This document shows positions 8,205-16,784 of a stretch of 64,000 nt of DNA, piece by piece. The notes beneath the pieces were generated by a model. The model was not told the origin of the DNA and did no database searches. It saw only the letters and a list, made by a program, of their open reading frames with translations. The stretch covers positions 558,001 through 622,000 of the forward strand of contig NZ_VIVL01000002.1 of NCBI RefSeq assembly GCF_007828835.1, read 5' to 3'. This stretch comes from Variovorax beijingensis. GTDB lineage: Bacteria > Pseudomonadota > Gammaproteobacteria > Burkholderiales > Burkholderiaceae_C. Numbering within the stretch: position 1 is the first letter of the stretch; each line of letters begins with the position of its first letter. A program made the position numbers and the translations under genes.

Positions 8205-9302
8205 ATGGCTACGCCTTCTTTCCCCGAATCCACTGCTGCGCCTTCCGCAATCACGCTCGCCGTGGATTGCATGGGAGGCGACCATGGGCCGCGCGTCACG
8301 CTTGCGGCCTGCCGCGCGTTCCTCGAGCGGCACAGCGAAGCCTCGTTGCTGCTGGTCGGCGCGCCGGCTGCGCTGGCAGGCTTTGCCGCGCATCCGCGCG
8401 CCCGCATCGTCGCGGCCAGCGAGGTGGTGGGCATGGACGACCCGATCGAAATCGCCCTGCGCAAGAAGAAGGATTCTTCGATGCGCATCGCGATCCAGCA
8501 GGTCAAGGATGGTGCCGCCCAGGCGGCCATCTCGGCCGGCAACACGGGCGCCCTCATGGCCATTGCCCGCTACCTACTCAAGACGCTCGACGGCATCGAT
8601 CGTCCGGCCATCGCTCCTCAGCTTCCCAACGCCAAGGGCGGCGCCACCACGGTGCTCGACCTGGGCGCCAACGTCGATTGCGACGCGGAAGACCTGCTCC
8701 AGTTTGCCGTGCTCGGCTCGGCGCTGGTTTCGGCGCTCACGGGCAACGAGGCGCCTTCGGTCGGCCTGCTCAACATCGGCGAAGAGGCGATCAAGGGCAG
8801 CGAAACGATCAAAAAGGCCAGTCAACTGCTGCGTACGGCCGCCAACTCGAAGGATCTGAACTTCTACGGCAATGTGGAAGGTAACGATATTTTCAAGGGC
8901 ACGACCGATATCGTCGTTTGTGACGGTTTTGTCGGAAACGTGGCGCTGAAGGCCAGCGAAGGCGTGGCCTCGATGATCGGTGAGTTCATCCGCGTGGAAT
9001 TTTCGCGGAGCATTTTCACGAAAGCGGCGGCAATTGTTGCCTATCCGGTTCTAAAAGCGTTTAAAAACCGGCTCGATCACCGCCGGTACAACGGTGCGGC
9101 CCTCTTGGGCCTGCGTGGCCTGGTTTTCAAGAGCCATGGCTCGGCCGACGAAGTGGCTTTCGGCCATGCGCTGGATCGCGCTTATGATGCCGCTCGCAAC
9201 AACCTGCTCGATCGCGTGCGGGCCCGCATCGCTCACGCCGCGCCATTGCTCGCGCGGCAGGAGCCCGCGGTGCCAGCCGACGCGACGGCCCTTCACGTTT
9301 GA
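8205..9302 (+). CDS. plsX: Phosphate acyltransferase PlsX
   Basis: A 365-aa peripheral membrane enzyme that converts acyl-ACP to acyl phosphate for phospholipid synthesis. It begins its core with [12 protein letters not shown], then [14 protein letters not shown], and later [24 protein letters not shown], all highly conserved in PlsX. ATG at 8205 is preferred to a TTG one codon upstream. The start falls directly behind the rpmF hairpin, so the ribosome-binding site lies in the hairpin tail and translation may be sensitive to that structure. The stop TGA overlaps the fabH ATG by one base. Confidence 0.95.
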   Translation: MATPSFPESTAAPSAITLAVDCMGGDHGPRVTLAACRAFLERHSEASLLLVGAPAALAGFAAHPRARIVAASEVVGMDDPIEIALRKKKDSSMRIAIQQVKDGAAQAAISAGNTGALMAIARYLLKTLDGIDRPAIAPQLPNAKGGATTVLDLGANVDCDAEDLLQFAVLGSALVSALTGNEAPSVGLLNIGEEAIKGSETIKKASQLLRTAANSKDLNFYGNVEGNDIFKGTTDIVVCDGFVGNVALKASEGVASMIGEFIRVEFSRSIFTKAAAIVAYPVLKAFKNRLDHRRYNGAALLGLRGLVFKSHGSADEVAFGHALDRAYDAARNNLLDRVRARIAHAAPLLARQEPAVPADATALHV

Positions 9303-10279
9303 TGAGCCCTTATTCACGCATCACCGGCACCGGCAGCTACCTGCCGCCGCGCCGGGTGACCAATGACGACCTTGCCAAGGAATTGGCAACGCGCGGCATC
9401 GAAACCTCGAACCAATGGATCGTCGAGCGCACCGGCATCCATGCGCGGCACTTCGCAGCGCCCGAGGTCACGAGCAGCGATCTCGGCCTCGAGGCTGCCC
9501 GCCACGCGCTCGAAGCTGCGGGCCGCAAGGCGGAAGACATCGACCTGATCATCGTCGCGACCTCGACGCCCGACATGGTGTTTCCTTCGTCGGCGGCCAT
9601 TCTCCAGAACAAGCTTGGCGTGGCCGGCTGTCCGGCCTTCGACGTCCAGGCGGTCTGCAGCGGCTTCGTCTATGCGCTGACCGTGGCCGACGCCATGATC
9701 CGCACCGGCACCGCGCGCTGCGCGCTGGTCGTGGGCGCCGAAGTGTTCTCGCGCATTCTCGATTTCAACGACCGCACCACCTGCGTGCTGTTCGGCGACG
9801 GTGCCGGCGCCGTGGTGCTCGAGGCCAGCGAGGAGCCGGGCATCCTGGCAAGCGACCTGCATGCGGACGGCAAGCACGTCGGCATTCTTTGCGTGCCGGG
9901 CCACGTCTCGGGCGGCAATGTGCTGGGTACGCCGCTGCTGCACATGGACGGACAGGCCGTGTTCAAGCTCGCGGTGCGCGTGCTCGAGGATGCCGCCCGC
10001 GCCACGCTGGCCAAGGCGGGCAAGACCGAGGCCGACATCGACTGGCTCATTCCGCACCAGGCCAACATCCGCATCATGGAAGGCACGGCCAGGAAGCTGA
10101 AGCTTCCGCGCGAGAAGCTCATCGTCACGGTCAACGAGCATGGCAACACCTCGGCCGCCTCCATTCCGCTGGCGCTCGACGAGGCGGTGCGGTCCGGCAA
10201 GGTGAAGAAGGGCGAAACCGTCATGCTGGAAGGCGTGGGCGGTGGCTTCACCTGGGGCGCGGTGCTATTGAATCTGTAG
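9302..10279 (+). CDS. fabH: 3-oxoacyl-ACP synthase III (KAS III)
   Basis: A 325-aa condensing enzyme that starts fatty-acid synthesis by joining acetyl-CoA and malonyl-ACP. The catalytic triad is visible: Cys119 in AVCSGF, His in [10 protein letters not shown] and Asn in [10 protein letters not shown]. The N-terminal [17 protein letters not shown] is typical. The ATG overlaps the plsX stop (TGATG). It is placed second in the plsX-fabHDG-acpP-fabF cluster, so initiation and phospholipid acylation are co-expressed. Confidence 0.96.
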   Translation: MSPYSRITGTGSYLPPRRVTNDDLAKELATRGIETSNQWIVERTGIHARHFAAPEVTSSDLGLEAARHALEAAGRKAEDIDLIIVATSTPDMVFPSSAAILQNKLGVAGCPAFDVQAVCSGFVYALTVADAMIRTGTARCALVVGAEVFSRILDFNDRTTCVLFGDGAGAVVLEASEEPGILASDLHADGKHVGILCVPGHVSGGNVLGTPLLHMDGQAVFKLAVRVLEDAARATLAKAGKTEADIDWLIPHQANIRIMEGTARKLKLPREKLIVTVNEHGNTSAASIPLALDEAVRSGKVKKGETVMLEGVGGGFTWGAVLLNL

Positions 10280-10331
10280 TGCATCGCGATGCCCCTCCGG
10301 GCTGCGATGCGACACGACGCTTTTGATAAAA

Positions 10332-11285
10332 ATGAAATCCTTTGCTTTTGTCTTCCCGGGTCAGGGCTCCCAGGCCGTCGGCATGCTCGATGCCTGGGGC
10401 GATCATCCGGCCGTGGCCGAAACCCTGCGCGAAGCTTCCGAAGCGCTGGGCGAAGACATCGGCGGGCTGATCAAGAACGGCCCGAAGGAAGAACTGGCGC
10501 TGACCACCAACACGCAGCCGGTGATGCTGGTGGCCGGCGTTGCCGCCTGGCGCGCCTGGCTGGCCGAAGGCGGGCCCACCCCGTCGGTGGTGGCGGGGCA
10601 TTCGCTGGGTGAATATTCGGCGCTGGTTGCGTCCGGCGTGCTGACGCTCGCGCAGGCCGCGCCGCTGGTGCGCTTTCGGGCGCGGGCCATGCAGCAGGCG
10701 GTGCCGGTCGGCGTCGGCGCCATGGCGGCGGTGCTGGGCATGGACGCCGCCAAGGTGGTGGCGGGCTGCGCGGAAGCCACGGCGTCCTTCGGTGCAGGCA
10801 GCGCCGAGATCGTCGAGGCGGTGAATTTCAACGATCCGATGCAGACCGTGATCGCGGGCAGCAAGGCGGCCGTCGACAAGGCCTGCGAGCTGCTCAAGGC
10901 CGGCGGTGCCAAGCGCGCGCTGCTGCTGCCGGTGTCCGCGCCCTTCCATTCGAGCCTGATGAAGCCCGCCGCCGAGGCATTGCGCGAAAAGCTCGCCACC
11001 CTCACGCTCGCTGCGCCGCAGATCCCGGTGCTCAACAACATCGACGTGGCGGTCGAGACCGATCCCGCGCGCATCCGCGACGCCCTCGTGCGCCAGGCCG
11101 CCGGTCCGGTTCGCTGGGTCGAAAGCGTGCAGGCCTTGAAACTGCGCGGCATAGCCTCCATCATCGAGTGCGGGCCGGGCAAGGTGCTGGCCGGCATGGT
11201 CAAGCGCATCGCCCCCGAGCTGCAAGCCGCGTCGGTGTACGACCCGGCAACGCTCGCGGACACCCGACAATCGCTCGCCGGCTGA
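10332..11285 (+). CDS. fabD: Malonyl-CoA:ACP transacylase
   Basis: A 317-aa enzyme that loads malonyl groups onto ACP. It opens FAFVFPGQGSQAVGM, has nucleophile Ser91 in GHSLGEYSA and the partner His in SAPFHSSLM. The QPVMLVAGVAAW segment forms part of the binding pocket. ATG at 10332 is chosen over an upstream TTG because MKSFAFVFPGQG is the usual start. About 50 bp separate it from fabH. Confidence 0.96.
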   Translation: MKSFAFVFPGQGSQAVGMLDAWGDHPAVAETLREASEALGEDIGGLIKNGPKEELALTTNTQPVMLVAGVAAWRAWLAEGGPTPSVVAGHSLGEYSALVASGVLTLAQAAPLVRFRARAMQQAVPVGVGAMAAVLGMDAAKVVAGCAEATASFGAGSAEIVEAVNFNDPMQTVIAGSKAAVDKACELLKAGGAKRALLLPVSAPFHSSLMKPAAEALREKLATLTLAAPQIPVLNNIDVAVETDPARIRDALVRQAAGPVRWVESVQALKLRGIASIIECGPGKVLAGMVKRIAPELQAASVYDPATLADTRQSLAG

Positions 11286-11311
11286 ACGGCGCGGGCCCAG
11301 ACACTTCTTTT

Positions 11312-12055
11312 ATGAGCATTCCCAAATTCGAAGGGCAGGTCGCCCTGGTCACCGGCGCATCGCGCGGCATCGGCGCAGCCATCGCGCTCGAGCTGGCGCA
11401 GCGTGGCCTCAAGGTGGTCGGCACCGGCACCACCGAGGACAGCGCGGCCAAGATCACTTCGGCGCTCAGCGCCTTCGACGGCCGCGGCCGCGCACTCGAC
11501 GTGAACGACGCCGTCGCGGTCGAGGCTCTGATCGACGAGATCGTGAAGGCCTACGGCGCCATCCACGTGTTGGTCAACAACGCCGGCATCACGCGCGACA
11601 CGCTCGCCATGCGCATGAAGGACGACGACTGGGACGCGGTGCTCGACACCAATCTCAAGGCCGTGTTCCGCCTCTCGCGCGCGGTGATCCGCCCGATGAT
11701 GAAGCAGCGCTACGGCCGCATCATCAGCATCACGAGCGTGGTGGGCGCCTCCGGCAATGCCGGACAGGCCAACTACGCGGCAGCCAAGGCCGGCGTGGCG
11801 GGCATGACCCGCGCGTTGGCGCGCGAGCTGGGCAGCCGCAACATCACGGTCAACTGCGTGGCGCCGGGCTTCATCGAAACCGACATGACGGCCAGCCTGC
11901 CCGAGGCACAGCAGCAGGCGCTGCTGCAGCAGATCCCGCTGGGCCATCTGGGCAAGCCGGCCGACATCGCGCATGCAGTGGCCTATCTCGCATCTCCCCA
12001 GGCGTCCTACGTGACGGGGCAGGAACTGCACGTCAACGGCGGCATGCACATGTAG
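11312..12055 (+). CDS. fabG: 3-oxoacyl-ACP reductase FabG
   Basis: A 247-aa short-chain dehydrogenase that reduces 3-oxoacyl-ACP with NADPH. The nucleotide-binding TGASRGIGAAIA lies at 14-25 and NNAG at 89-92. The catalytic Ser142, Tyr155 and Lys159 lie in SITSVVGASGNAGQANYAAAK. The C-terminus HVNGGMHM is the standard FabG ending. ATG at 11312 gives the normal family length; longer upstream readings overlap fabD and lack similarity. It is followed by a 98-bp gap with a promoter-like box for acpP. Confidence 0.96.
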   Translation: MSIPKFEGQVALVTGASRGIGAAIALELAQRGLKVVGTGTTEDSAAKITSALSAFDGRGRALDVNDAVAVEALIDEIVKAYGAIHVLVNNAGITRDTLAMRMKDDDWDAVLDTNLKAVFRLSRAVIRPMMKQRYGRIISITSVVGASGNAGQANYAAAKAGVAGMTRALARELGSRNITVNCVAPGFIETDMTASLPEAQQQALLQQIPLGHLGKPADIAHAVAYLASPQASYVTGQELHVNGGMHM

Positions 12056-12114
12056 CCGCAAGGCGCAAACTTTTCCCGTACCGGGCGCACGGCAAATGCC
12101 ACAATGCGCCCGGC

Positions 12115-12393
<279 letters not shown>

Positions 12394-12489
12394 TCGGCCA
12401 GCTGACACTGCAACGACGGCCGGCGGCTCTTTTTTCAACCGCCCGCGCCGCTCGGCAGCTGTTCAGCGCTTCCAGAAAGGTTTGCCGGC

Positions 12490-13734
12490 ATGACCAAACG
12501 CCGCGTCGTCGTGACCGGACTCGGTTGCATCGCTCCTGTCGGAAACACCGCAGCCGAATCCTGGGCCAATCTGCTGGCCGGGAAGTCGGGCATTGCGAAC
12601 ATTACCGCGTTCGATGCAAGCGCCTTCGCCTGCAAGTTCGCCGGTGAGGTCAAGGGTTTCGACATCACCCAATACATCTCGGAGAAGGAAGCGCGCCACA
12701 TGGATCGCTTCATTCATCTGGGGCTTGCCGCCGCCATCCAGGCGGTGCAGGACAGCGGACTGCCGACCGGCGAAGCGCTGTCCTATGAGAAGGCCGTGCG
12801 CATCGGCTGCAACATCGGCTCGGGCATCGGCGGGCTGCCGATGATCGAAGAGACGCACGGCGAATACGCGAGCCGCGGACCGCGCCGCATTTCGCCGTTC
12901 TTCGTGCCGGCTTCGATCATCAACATGATCTCGGGCCACGTCTCGATCAAGTACGGCTTTAAGGGTCCGAACATCGCCGTCGTGACCGCCTGCACCACGG
13001 GCTTGCACGCCATCGGCACGTCGGCACGCATGATCGAATACGGCGACGCCGACGTCATGATCGCGGGCGGCGCCGAGTCGACCATTTCTCCGCTCGGCAT
13101 CGGCGGCTTCACCGCGCCTCGCGCGTTGAGCACCCGCAATGACGATCCTGCCACGGCTTCGCGTCCCTGGGACAAGGACCGCGACGGCTTCGTGCTGGGC
13201 GAGGGCGCCGGTGTGGTCGTGCTCGAGGAGTACGAACACGCCAAGGCGCGCGGCGCCAAAATCTATGCGGAAGTCTCGGGCTTCGGCATGACCGGCGATG
13301 CGTACCACATGACCGCGCCTGACGTCGACGGCCCGCGCCGGTCGATGGCCATGGCGCTGGCCAATGCGGGCGTCAACCCCGACGAGGTCCAGTACCTGAA
13401 TGCGCACGGCACCTCCACGCAGATCGGCGACGTCAACGAGACCAATGCGGTCAAGCTGGCTTTCGGTGATCACGCGAAGAAGCTCGTCGTCAATTCGACC
13501 AAGTCCATGACCGGCCACCTGCTGGGCGGCGCCGGGGGCATTGAATCGGTGTTCACGGTGCTCGCGCTGCATCACCAGAAGAGCCCGCCGACCATCAACA
13601 TCTTCAACCAGGACCCGGAGTGCGACCTCGACTATTGCGCCAATCAGGCGCGCGATCTCAAGATCGATGTCGCGGTCAAGAACAACTTCGGCTTCGGCGG
13701 CACCAACGGCACGCTGGTGTTCAAGCGCGTTTGA
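12490..13734 (+). CDS. fabF: 3-oxoacyl-ACP synthase II (KAS II)
   Basis: A 414-aa elongating condensing enzyme, important for unsaturated acyl chains and temperature adaptation. The active-site Cys168 lies in TACTTGLHAIG; the two His residues lie in NAHGTSTQIGD and MTGHLLGGAGG. The N-terminal RRVVVTGLGCIAPVGN and C-terminal NNFGFGGTNGTLVF are classic. The ATG is preceded by AGAAAGG. It closes the fatty-acid cluster and is followed within 14 bp by a YgfX-like gene. Confidence 0.97.
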   Translation: MTKRRVVVTGLGCIAPVGNTAAESWANLLAGKSGIANITAFDASAFACKFAGEVKGFDITQYISEKEARHMDRFIHLGLAAAIQAVQDSGLPTGEALSYEKAVRIGCNIGSGIGGLPMIEETHGEYASRGPRRISPFFVPASIINMISGHVSIKYGFKGPNIAVVTACTTGLHAIGTSARMIEYGDADVMIAGGAESTISPLGIGGFTAPRALSTRNDDPATASRPWDKDRDGFVLGEGAGVVVLEEYEHAKARGAKIYAEVSGFGMTGDAYHMTAPDVDGPRRSMAMALANAGVNPDEVQYLNAHGTSTQIGDVNETNAVKLAFGDHAKKLVVNSTKSMTGHLLGGAGGIESVFTVLALHHQKSPPTINIFNQDPECDLDYCANQARDLKIDVAVKNNFGFGGTNGTLVFKRV

Positions 13735-13747
13735 ATCTTGCTCTTCC

Positions 13748-14230
13748 ATGTACAGCGCACCCTCGGTGACCTATCCGGTGGGGCGCTCGCGCGGTGCGAC
13801 CCGGATCCTGATTGCCACCTGGGCCCTGGGCGCCTGCTGCGCAGGTCTCTCGTGCTATTTGATCGATAGTGTCGGCTGGCGCCAGCTGCTGCTGGTGCTG
13901 AGCGTCCTGTTTTCCGGCGCTGCGGCCGGACTTGGGCTGCGAAGCGACGGTGCCGGCGTGCTGCACTTCGACGGCCTGTGCTGGAGCCTGACGGGCGCCG
14001 ATCGCGGCCGGGCCGTTCATGCGGCGCGCGCCGCGGTGGCGCTCGACCTGCAATCGCTGCTGCTGGTCCACCTGACCCAGCCGGGCCGCGCCGGACGATG
14101 GATATGGCTCGAACAGCGCGCCATGCCGGAGCGCTGGCGCGATGTACGCCGTGCGGTATATTCGCGCGCCCCGTCCGCCTCGCCTGCGGGCGAGCCGTGG
14201 CGAGCAACCGCGCCTGCCGATGCGCCCTGA
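13748..14230 (+). CDS. YgfX/CptA-like two-helix membrane protein
   Basis: A 160-aa protein with two closely spaced transmembrane helices (about 19-40 and 45-66) followed by a soluble domain. The arrangement matches E. coli YgfX (CptA). After the helices comes G-x-L-x-F-D-G...W-S-L, then a strand LLLVHL, then WIWLEQRAMPERWRDVRRAV. The last part closely parallels WLAADSMDEAEWRDLRRML of YgfX. YgfX was described as a membrane partner of YgfY/SdhE that affects cell shape proteins, so I infer an inner-membrane role. Position between fabF and rpoE suggests an envelope link. A short palindrome falls inside the first helix codons. Confidence 0.65.
   Translation: MYSAPSVTYPVGRSRGATRILIATWALGACCAGLSCYLIDSVGWRQLLLVLSVLFSGAAAGLGLRSDGAGVLHFDGLCWSLTGADRGRAVHAARAAVALDLQSLLLVHLTQPGRAGRWIWLEQRAMPERWRDVRRAVYSRAPSASPAGEPWRATAPADAP
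13854..13869. repeat. GCTAT...ATAG palindrome inside a coding region
   Basis: GCTATTTGATCGATAG resembles the intergenic palindromes at 1101-1119 and 30168-30184 but lies in frame within the first membrane helix of the YgfX-like gene. The resemblance is partial and may be chance. Confidence 0.25.
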
Positions 14231-14239
14231 ACCTCCCCG

Positions 14240-14914
14240 ATGACAACTTCTCCCCCGCCAGTGCCACCGGACTCCGGCTTGCCCGATGTGTCCGCCGAGG
14301 CGCCGCGCCCGGGCGAGGTCGACCTCCAACTGGTCCAGCGCACGGTCGCGGGCGACCAGAAGGCCTTCGAGCTGCTGGTCATCAAGTACCAGCGCCGGAT
14401 CGAGCGCCTGATCGGGCGCATGGTGCGCGACGTCGACCTGGTCGAGGACATCGCCCAGGAAACCTTCATCCGGGCCTACCGCGCGCTCCATCAGTTCCGC
14501 GGCGACGCCCAGTTCTACACCTGGCTCTACCGGATCGCGGTCAACACCGCCAAGAAGGCGCTGGTCGACATGAAGCGCGACCCGACCATCTCCGAAAGCG
14601 CCCTGCGGCCGTCTTCTGACGAGGACGATGAAACTTACCGCCCTGGAAACGAACCAATCAGCGACGAAACCCCCGAATCAGTCTTGGCAGCCAACGAGAT
14701 CGCCCAGGTGGTCGAGGCGGCCATGGAAGCATTGCCGCCCGAATTGCGCCAGGCGGTCACCCTGCGCGAGATCGAGGGCATGAGTTACGAAGAGATCGCC
14801 GAGGTCATGGATTGCCCGATCGGCACGGTGCGCTCGCGTATTTTCCGGGCGCGTGAGGCCATTTCGGCCAGGGTCAAACCGCTGCTGGACAACCAGTCCG
14901 GCAAGCGTTGGTAG
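14240..14914 (+). CDS. rpoE: RNA polymerase sigma factor RpoE (ECF family)
   Basis: A 224-aa extracytoplasmic-stress sigma factor. Region 2 covers about 45-110 (FELLVIKYQRRIERLIGR, DIAQETFIRAYRALHQFRG, FYTWLYRIAVNTAKK). Region 4 covers about 155-210 (LPPELRQAVTLREIEGMSYEEIA, CPIGTVRSRIFRARE). It has about 25 extra N-terminal residues compared with E. coli RpoE, rich in Pro, and an acidic linker between domains. It is followed by its anti-sigma factor, the RseB regulator and a DegP-type protease, the complete sigma-E module. I see no clear sigma-E promoter directly upstream, so transcription may come from fabF or inside the previous gene. Confidence 0.95.
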   Translation: MTTSPPPVPPDSGLPDVSAEAPRPGEVDLQLVQRTVAGDQKAFELLVIKYQRRIERLIGRMVRDVDLVEDIAQETFIRAYRALHQFRGDAQFYTWLYRIAVNTAKKALVDMKRDPTISESALRPSSDEDDETYRPGNEPISDETPESVLAANEIAQVVEAAMEALPPELRQAVTLREIEGMSYEEIAEVMDCPIGTVRSRIFRAREAISARVKPLLDNQSGKRW

Positions 14915-14931
14915 GTAAGCAGGTGAATGAA

Positions 14932-15591
14932 ATGAATCAGACGATGACGGTTCGTGAACAGGTGTCCGCACTGGCGGACGGTCATTTGCATGGCGAGGAC
15001 TTTGCGCGGGCCATCGACACCGTCTGCGCGGAAGAAGACGCGCGCGGTGCCTGGCGCGCCTATCACCTGGTGGGCGACATCCTGCGCTCGGGTGCCCATT
15101 CGCCCTGCAGCGACAGCAATGCATTCCTGGCCCGCTTCCAGCAGCGCCTGGCCGCGGAGCCCGTGATCGCGGCACCGGTGCCGGCCGCGGCCCCCGCGGT
15201 GCTGACGGCGCGGCACAGGGCCGAGGCAGCCAACGAGCCGGTGTTTCGCTGGAAGCTGGTGGCCGGCGCCGCGTCGCTGGTGGCGGTGGCCGCGATCAGT
15301 TGGACCCTGGTCGGAAACGGCATCGGTGTGCCGTCGCCGGGTGCCCAGATTGCAGCAGCGCAGCCGCAGCCGGCCGCCAATTCCGTGCTGGCCGCCGCCG
15401 CCAATAGCCAGCTTCCGCCCACTGCCGCGCTCACGCCAACCCGCGTGATGGTCGGCAACGGCAGCCCGCAGGTCATGCTGCGCGACCCGCGCCTCGACCA
15501 GCTGCTCGAAGCGCACCAGCAAGCCGGTGGCGCATCGCAAATGCCCTCGGGCTTCCTGCGCAACGCGACCTTCGAAGGCCCTGCGCGCTGA
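14932..15591 (+). CDS. rseA: Anti-sigma-E factor RseA
   Basis: A 219-aa single-pass inner-membrane protein. The N-terminal cytosolic domain (about 5-75: REQVSALADGHLHGEDFARAID, then GAWRAYHLVGDILRSG) matches the RseA/MucA sigma-binding domain. A transmembrane helix lies at about 108-127 (LVAGAASLVAVAAISWTLVG). The periplasmic part is Ala/Gln-rich. It should hold RpoE inactive until regulated proteolysis. ATG at 14932 is chosen; a GTG three codons upstream is possible. It starts 17 bp after rpoE. Confidence 0.9.
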   Translation: MNQTMTVREQVSALADGHLHGEDFARAIDTVCAEEDARGAWRAYHLVGDILRSGAHSPCSDSNAFLARFQQRLAAEPVIAAPVPAAAPAVLTARHRAEAANEPVFRWKLVAGAASLVAVAAISWTLVGNGIGVPSPGAQIAAAQPQPAANSVLAAAANSQLPPTAALTPTRVMVGNGSPQVMLRDPRLDQLLEAHQQAGGASQMPSGFLRNATFEGPAR

Positions 15592-15611
15592 TCCGCGCCC
15601 GTCTCTCTCCA

Positions 15612-16682
15612 ATGACCGTTCAGATGCCGATCTCCGCACGCGCGTTCGCGCTGGTGTTCGCTGCTTTTTGTTTTGCGCAGATCGCGGCCGCGCAGACCCG
15701 GCCCGGGCTGGCGAACGCCAAGGGGACGGCCTCGGCCCAGGCGGGCGATGCACCGCCCTCGATGAGCGTCGTCGAATGGCTGCAGCGCATGCACACGGGG
15801 GCCCGGCAGCGCAACTACGTCGGCACCTTCGTGGTGTCGGCCGCGGGTGGCGACCTGTCGAGCGCGCGCATCTGGCATGTGCGCGACGGCGACCTGCAGA
15901 TCGAGCGCATCGAGGCGCTGTCGGGGCCACCGCGCTCCACGTTCAGGCGCAACCACCATGTGATGACCTTCCTGCCCGAGGCGAAGGTCGTGAAGGTCGA
16001 GAAGCGCGAAAACCTCGACCTGTTCCCCAATCTGCCCGACAAGCCCGATTCGTCGATCGGCGACTTCTACGACGTTCGCGCCGTCGGCAAGGACCGCGTG
16101 GCGGGCTTCGATGCCGACGTGGTGCAACTGGTGCCGCACGACGCACTGCGCTTCGGCTACCGCATCTGGAGCGAGCGCCGCTCCGGCCTCGTGGTGAAGC
16201 TGCAGACCGTGGACGCCGAATCCCGCGTGGTGGAGCAGTCGGCGTTTTCAGAATTGCAGCTCGACGCGCCGATCAAGGCGCAGGCGCTCGCGCAGATGAT
16301 GACCAATACCAGCGGCTACCGCGTCGAGAAACTGGAGCTCGAACGCACCAGCGCGCAGGACGAAGGCTGGGTGCTCAAGGCGCCGGTGGCCGGCTTCAAG
16401 CCGCGCAGCTTCTACCGGCGTCCGGCCGGCAGCGACAGCAAGGCGGGGCAGGACCGCACCGTCCAGTGGACCTTCTCCGATGGCCTGGCCTCGGTGTCGC
16501 TTTTCATCGAGCGTTACGATGAAAAGCGTGCGCCGCGTGATGGTGTGCTGACGATCGGAGCCACTAACGCCATTCGCCGGCGATTGCCCGAGCCGGCGAG
16601 CGACTGGTGGCTGACCGCTGTGGGCGAGGTGCCGCAGCAGACGCTCAATGCGTTCGCTCAAAGTCTCGCGCGCACGCGCTGA
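15612..16682 (+). CDS. rseB: Sigma-E regulatory protein RseB/MucB
   Basis: A 356-aa periplasmic protein with an N-terminal signal sequence ending near AAAQT (residues 1-28). The MucB/RseB fold follows: SVVEWLQRMHTGARQRNYVGTF at the start of the large lipoprotein-carrier-like domain, HHVMTFLPEAKVVKVEKRE in the middle, and a smaller C-terminal domain with WTFSDGLASVSLFIE. It binds the periplasmic part of RseA, protects it from cleavage and senses mislocalised lipoproteins or LPS. It lies 20 bp downstream of rseA in the same operon. Confidence 0.92.
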   Translation: MTVQMPISARAFALVFAAFCFAQIAAAQTRPGLANAKGTASAQAGDAPPSMSVVEWLQRMHTGARQRNYVGTFVVSAAGGDLSSARIWHVRDGDLQIERIEALSGPPRSTFRRNHHVMTFLPEAKVVKVEKRENLDLFPNLPDKPDSSIGDFYDVRAVGKDRVAGFDADVVQLVPHDALRFGYRIWSERRSGLVVKLQTVDAESRVVEQSAFSELQLDAPIKAQALAQMMTNTSGYRVEKLELERTSAQDEGWVLKAPVAGFKPRSFYRRPAGSDSKAGQDRTVQWTFSDGLASVSLFIERYDEKRAPRDGVLTIGATNAIRRRLPEPASDWWLTAVGEVPQQTLNAFAQSLARTR

Positions 16683-16714
16683 CCCGCTGCGCCTGCGCTG
16701 TAGTAGATGGCGCT

Positions 16715-16741
16715 GAACCAAGTCCGTATCACCGACTCATA
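16715..16741 (+). promoter_or_regulatory. Candidate sigma-E-type promoter for mucD
   Basis: GAACCA (16715-16720), a 16-base spacer and TCATA (16737-16741) match the general sigma-E pattern GAACTT-N16-TCnnA at most conserved positions. It lies 44 bp ahead of the DegP-type protease gene. Autoregulation of this module by RpoE is well known in other bacteria. Confidence 0.4.
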
Positions 16742-16784
16742 GCTCTTCTTCTTTTGGCCGCTCTGTTCTTTTGAAAGAAAACCG

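Noticed and set aside
12394..12489. Possible acpP terminator before fabF
   Set aside because: A T6 run exists, but the stem upstream is short with a large loop; not convincing enough to list.
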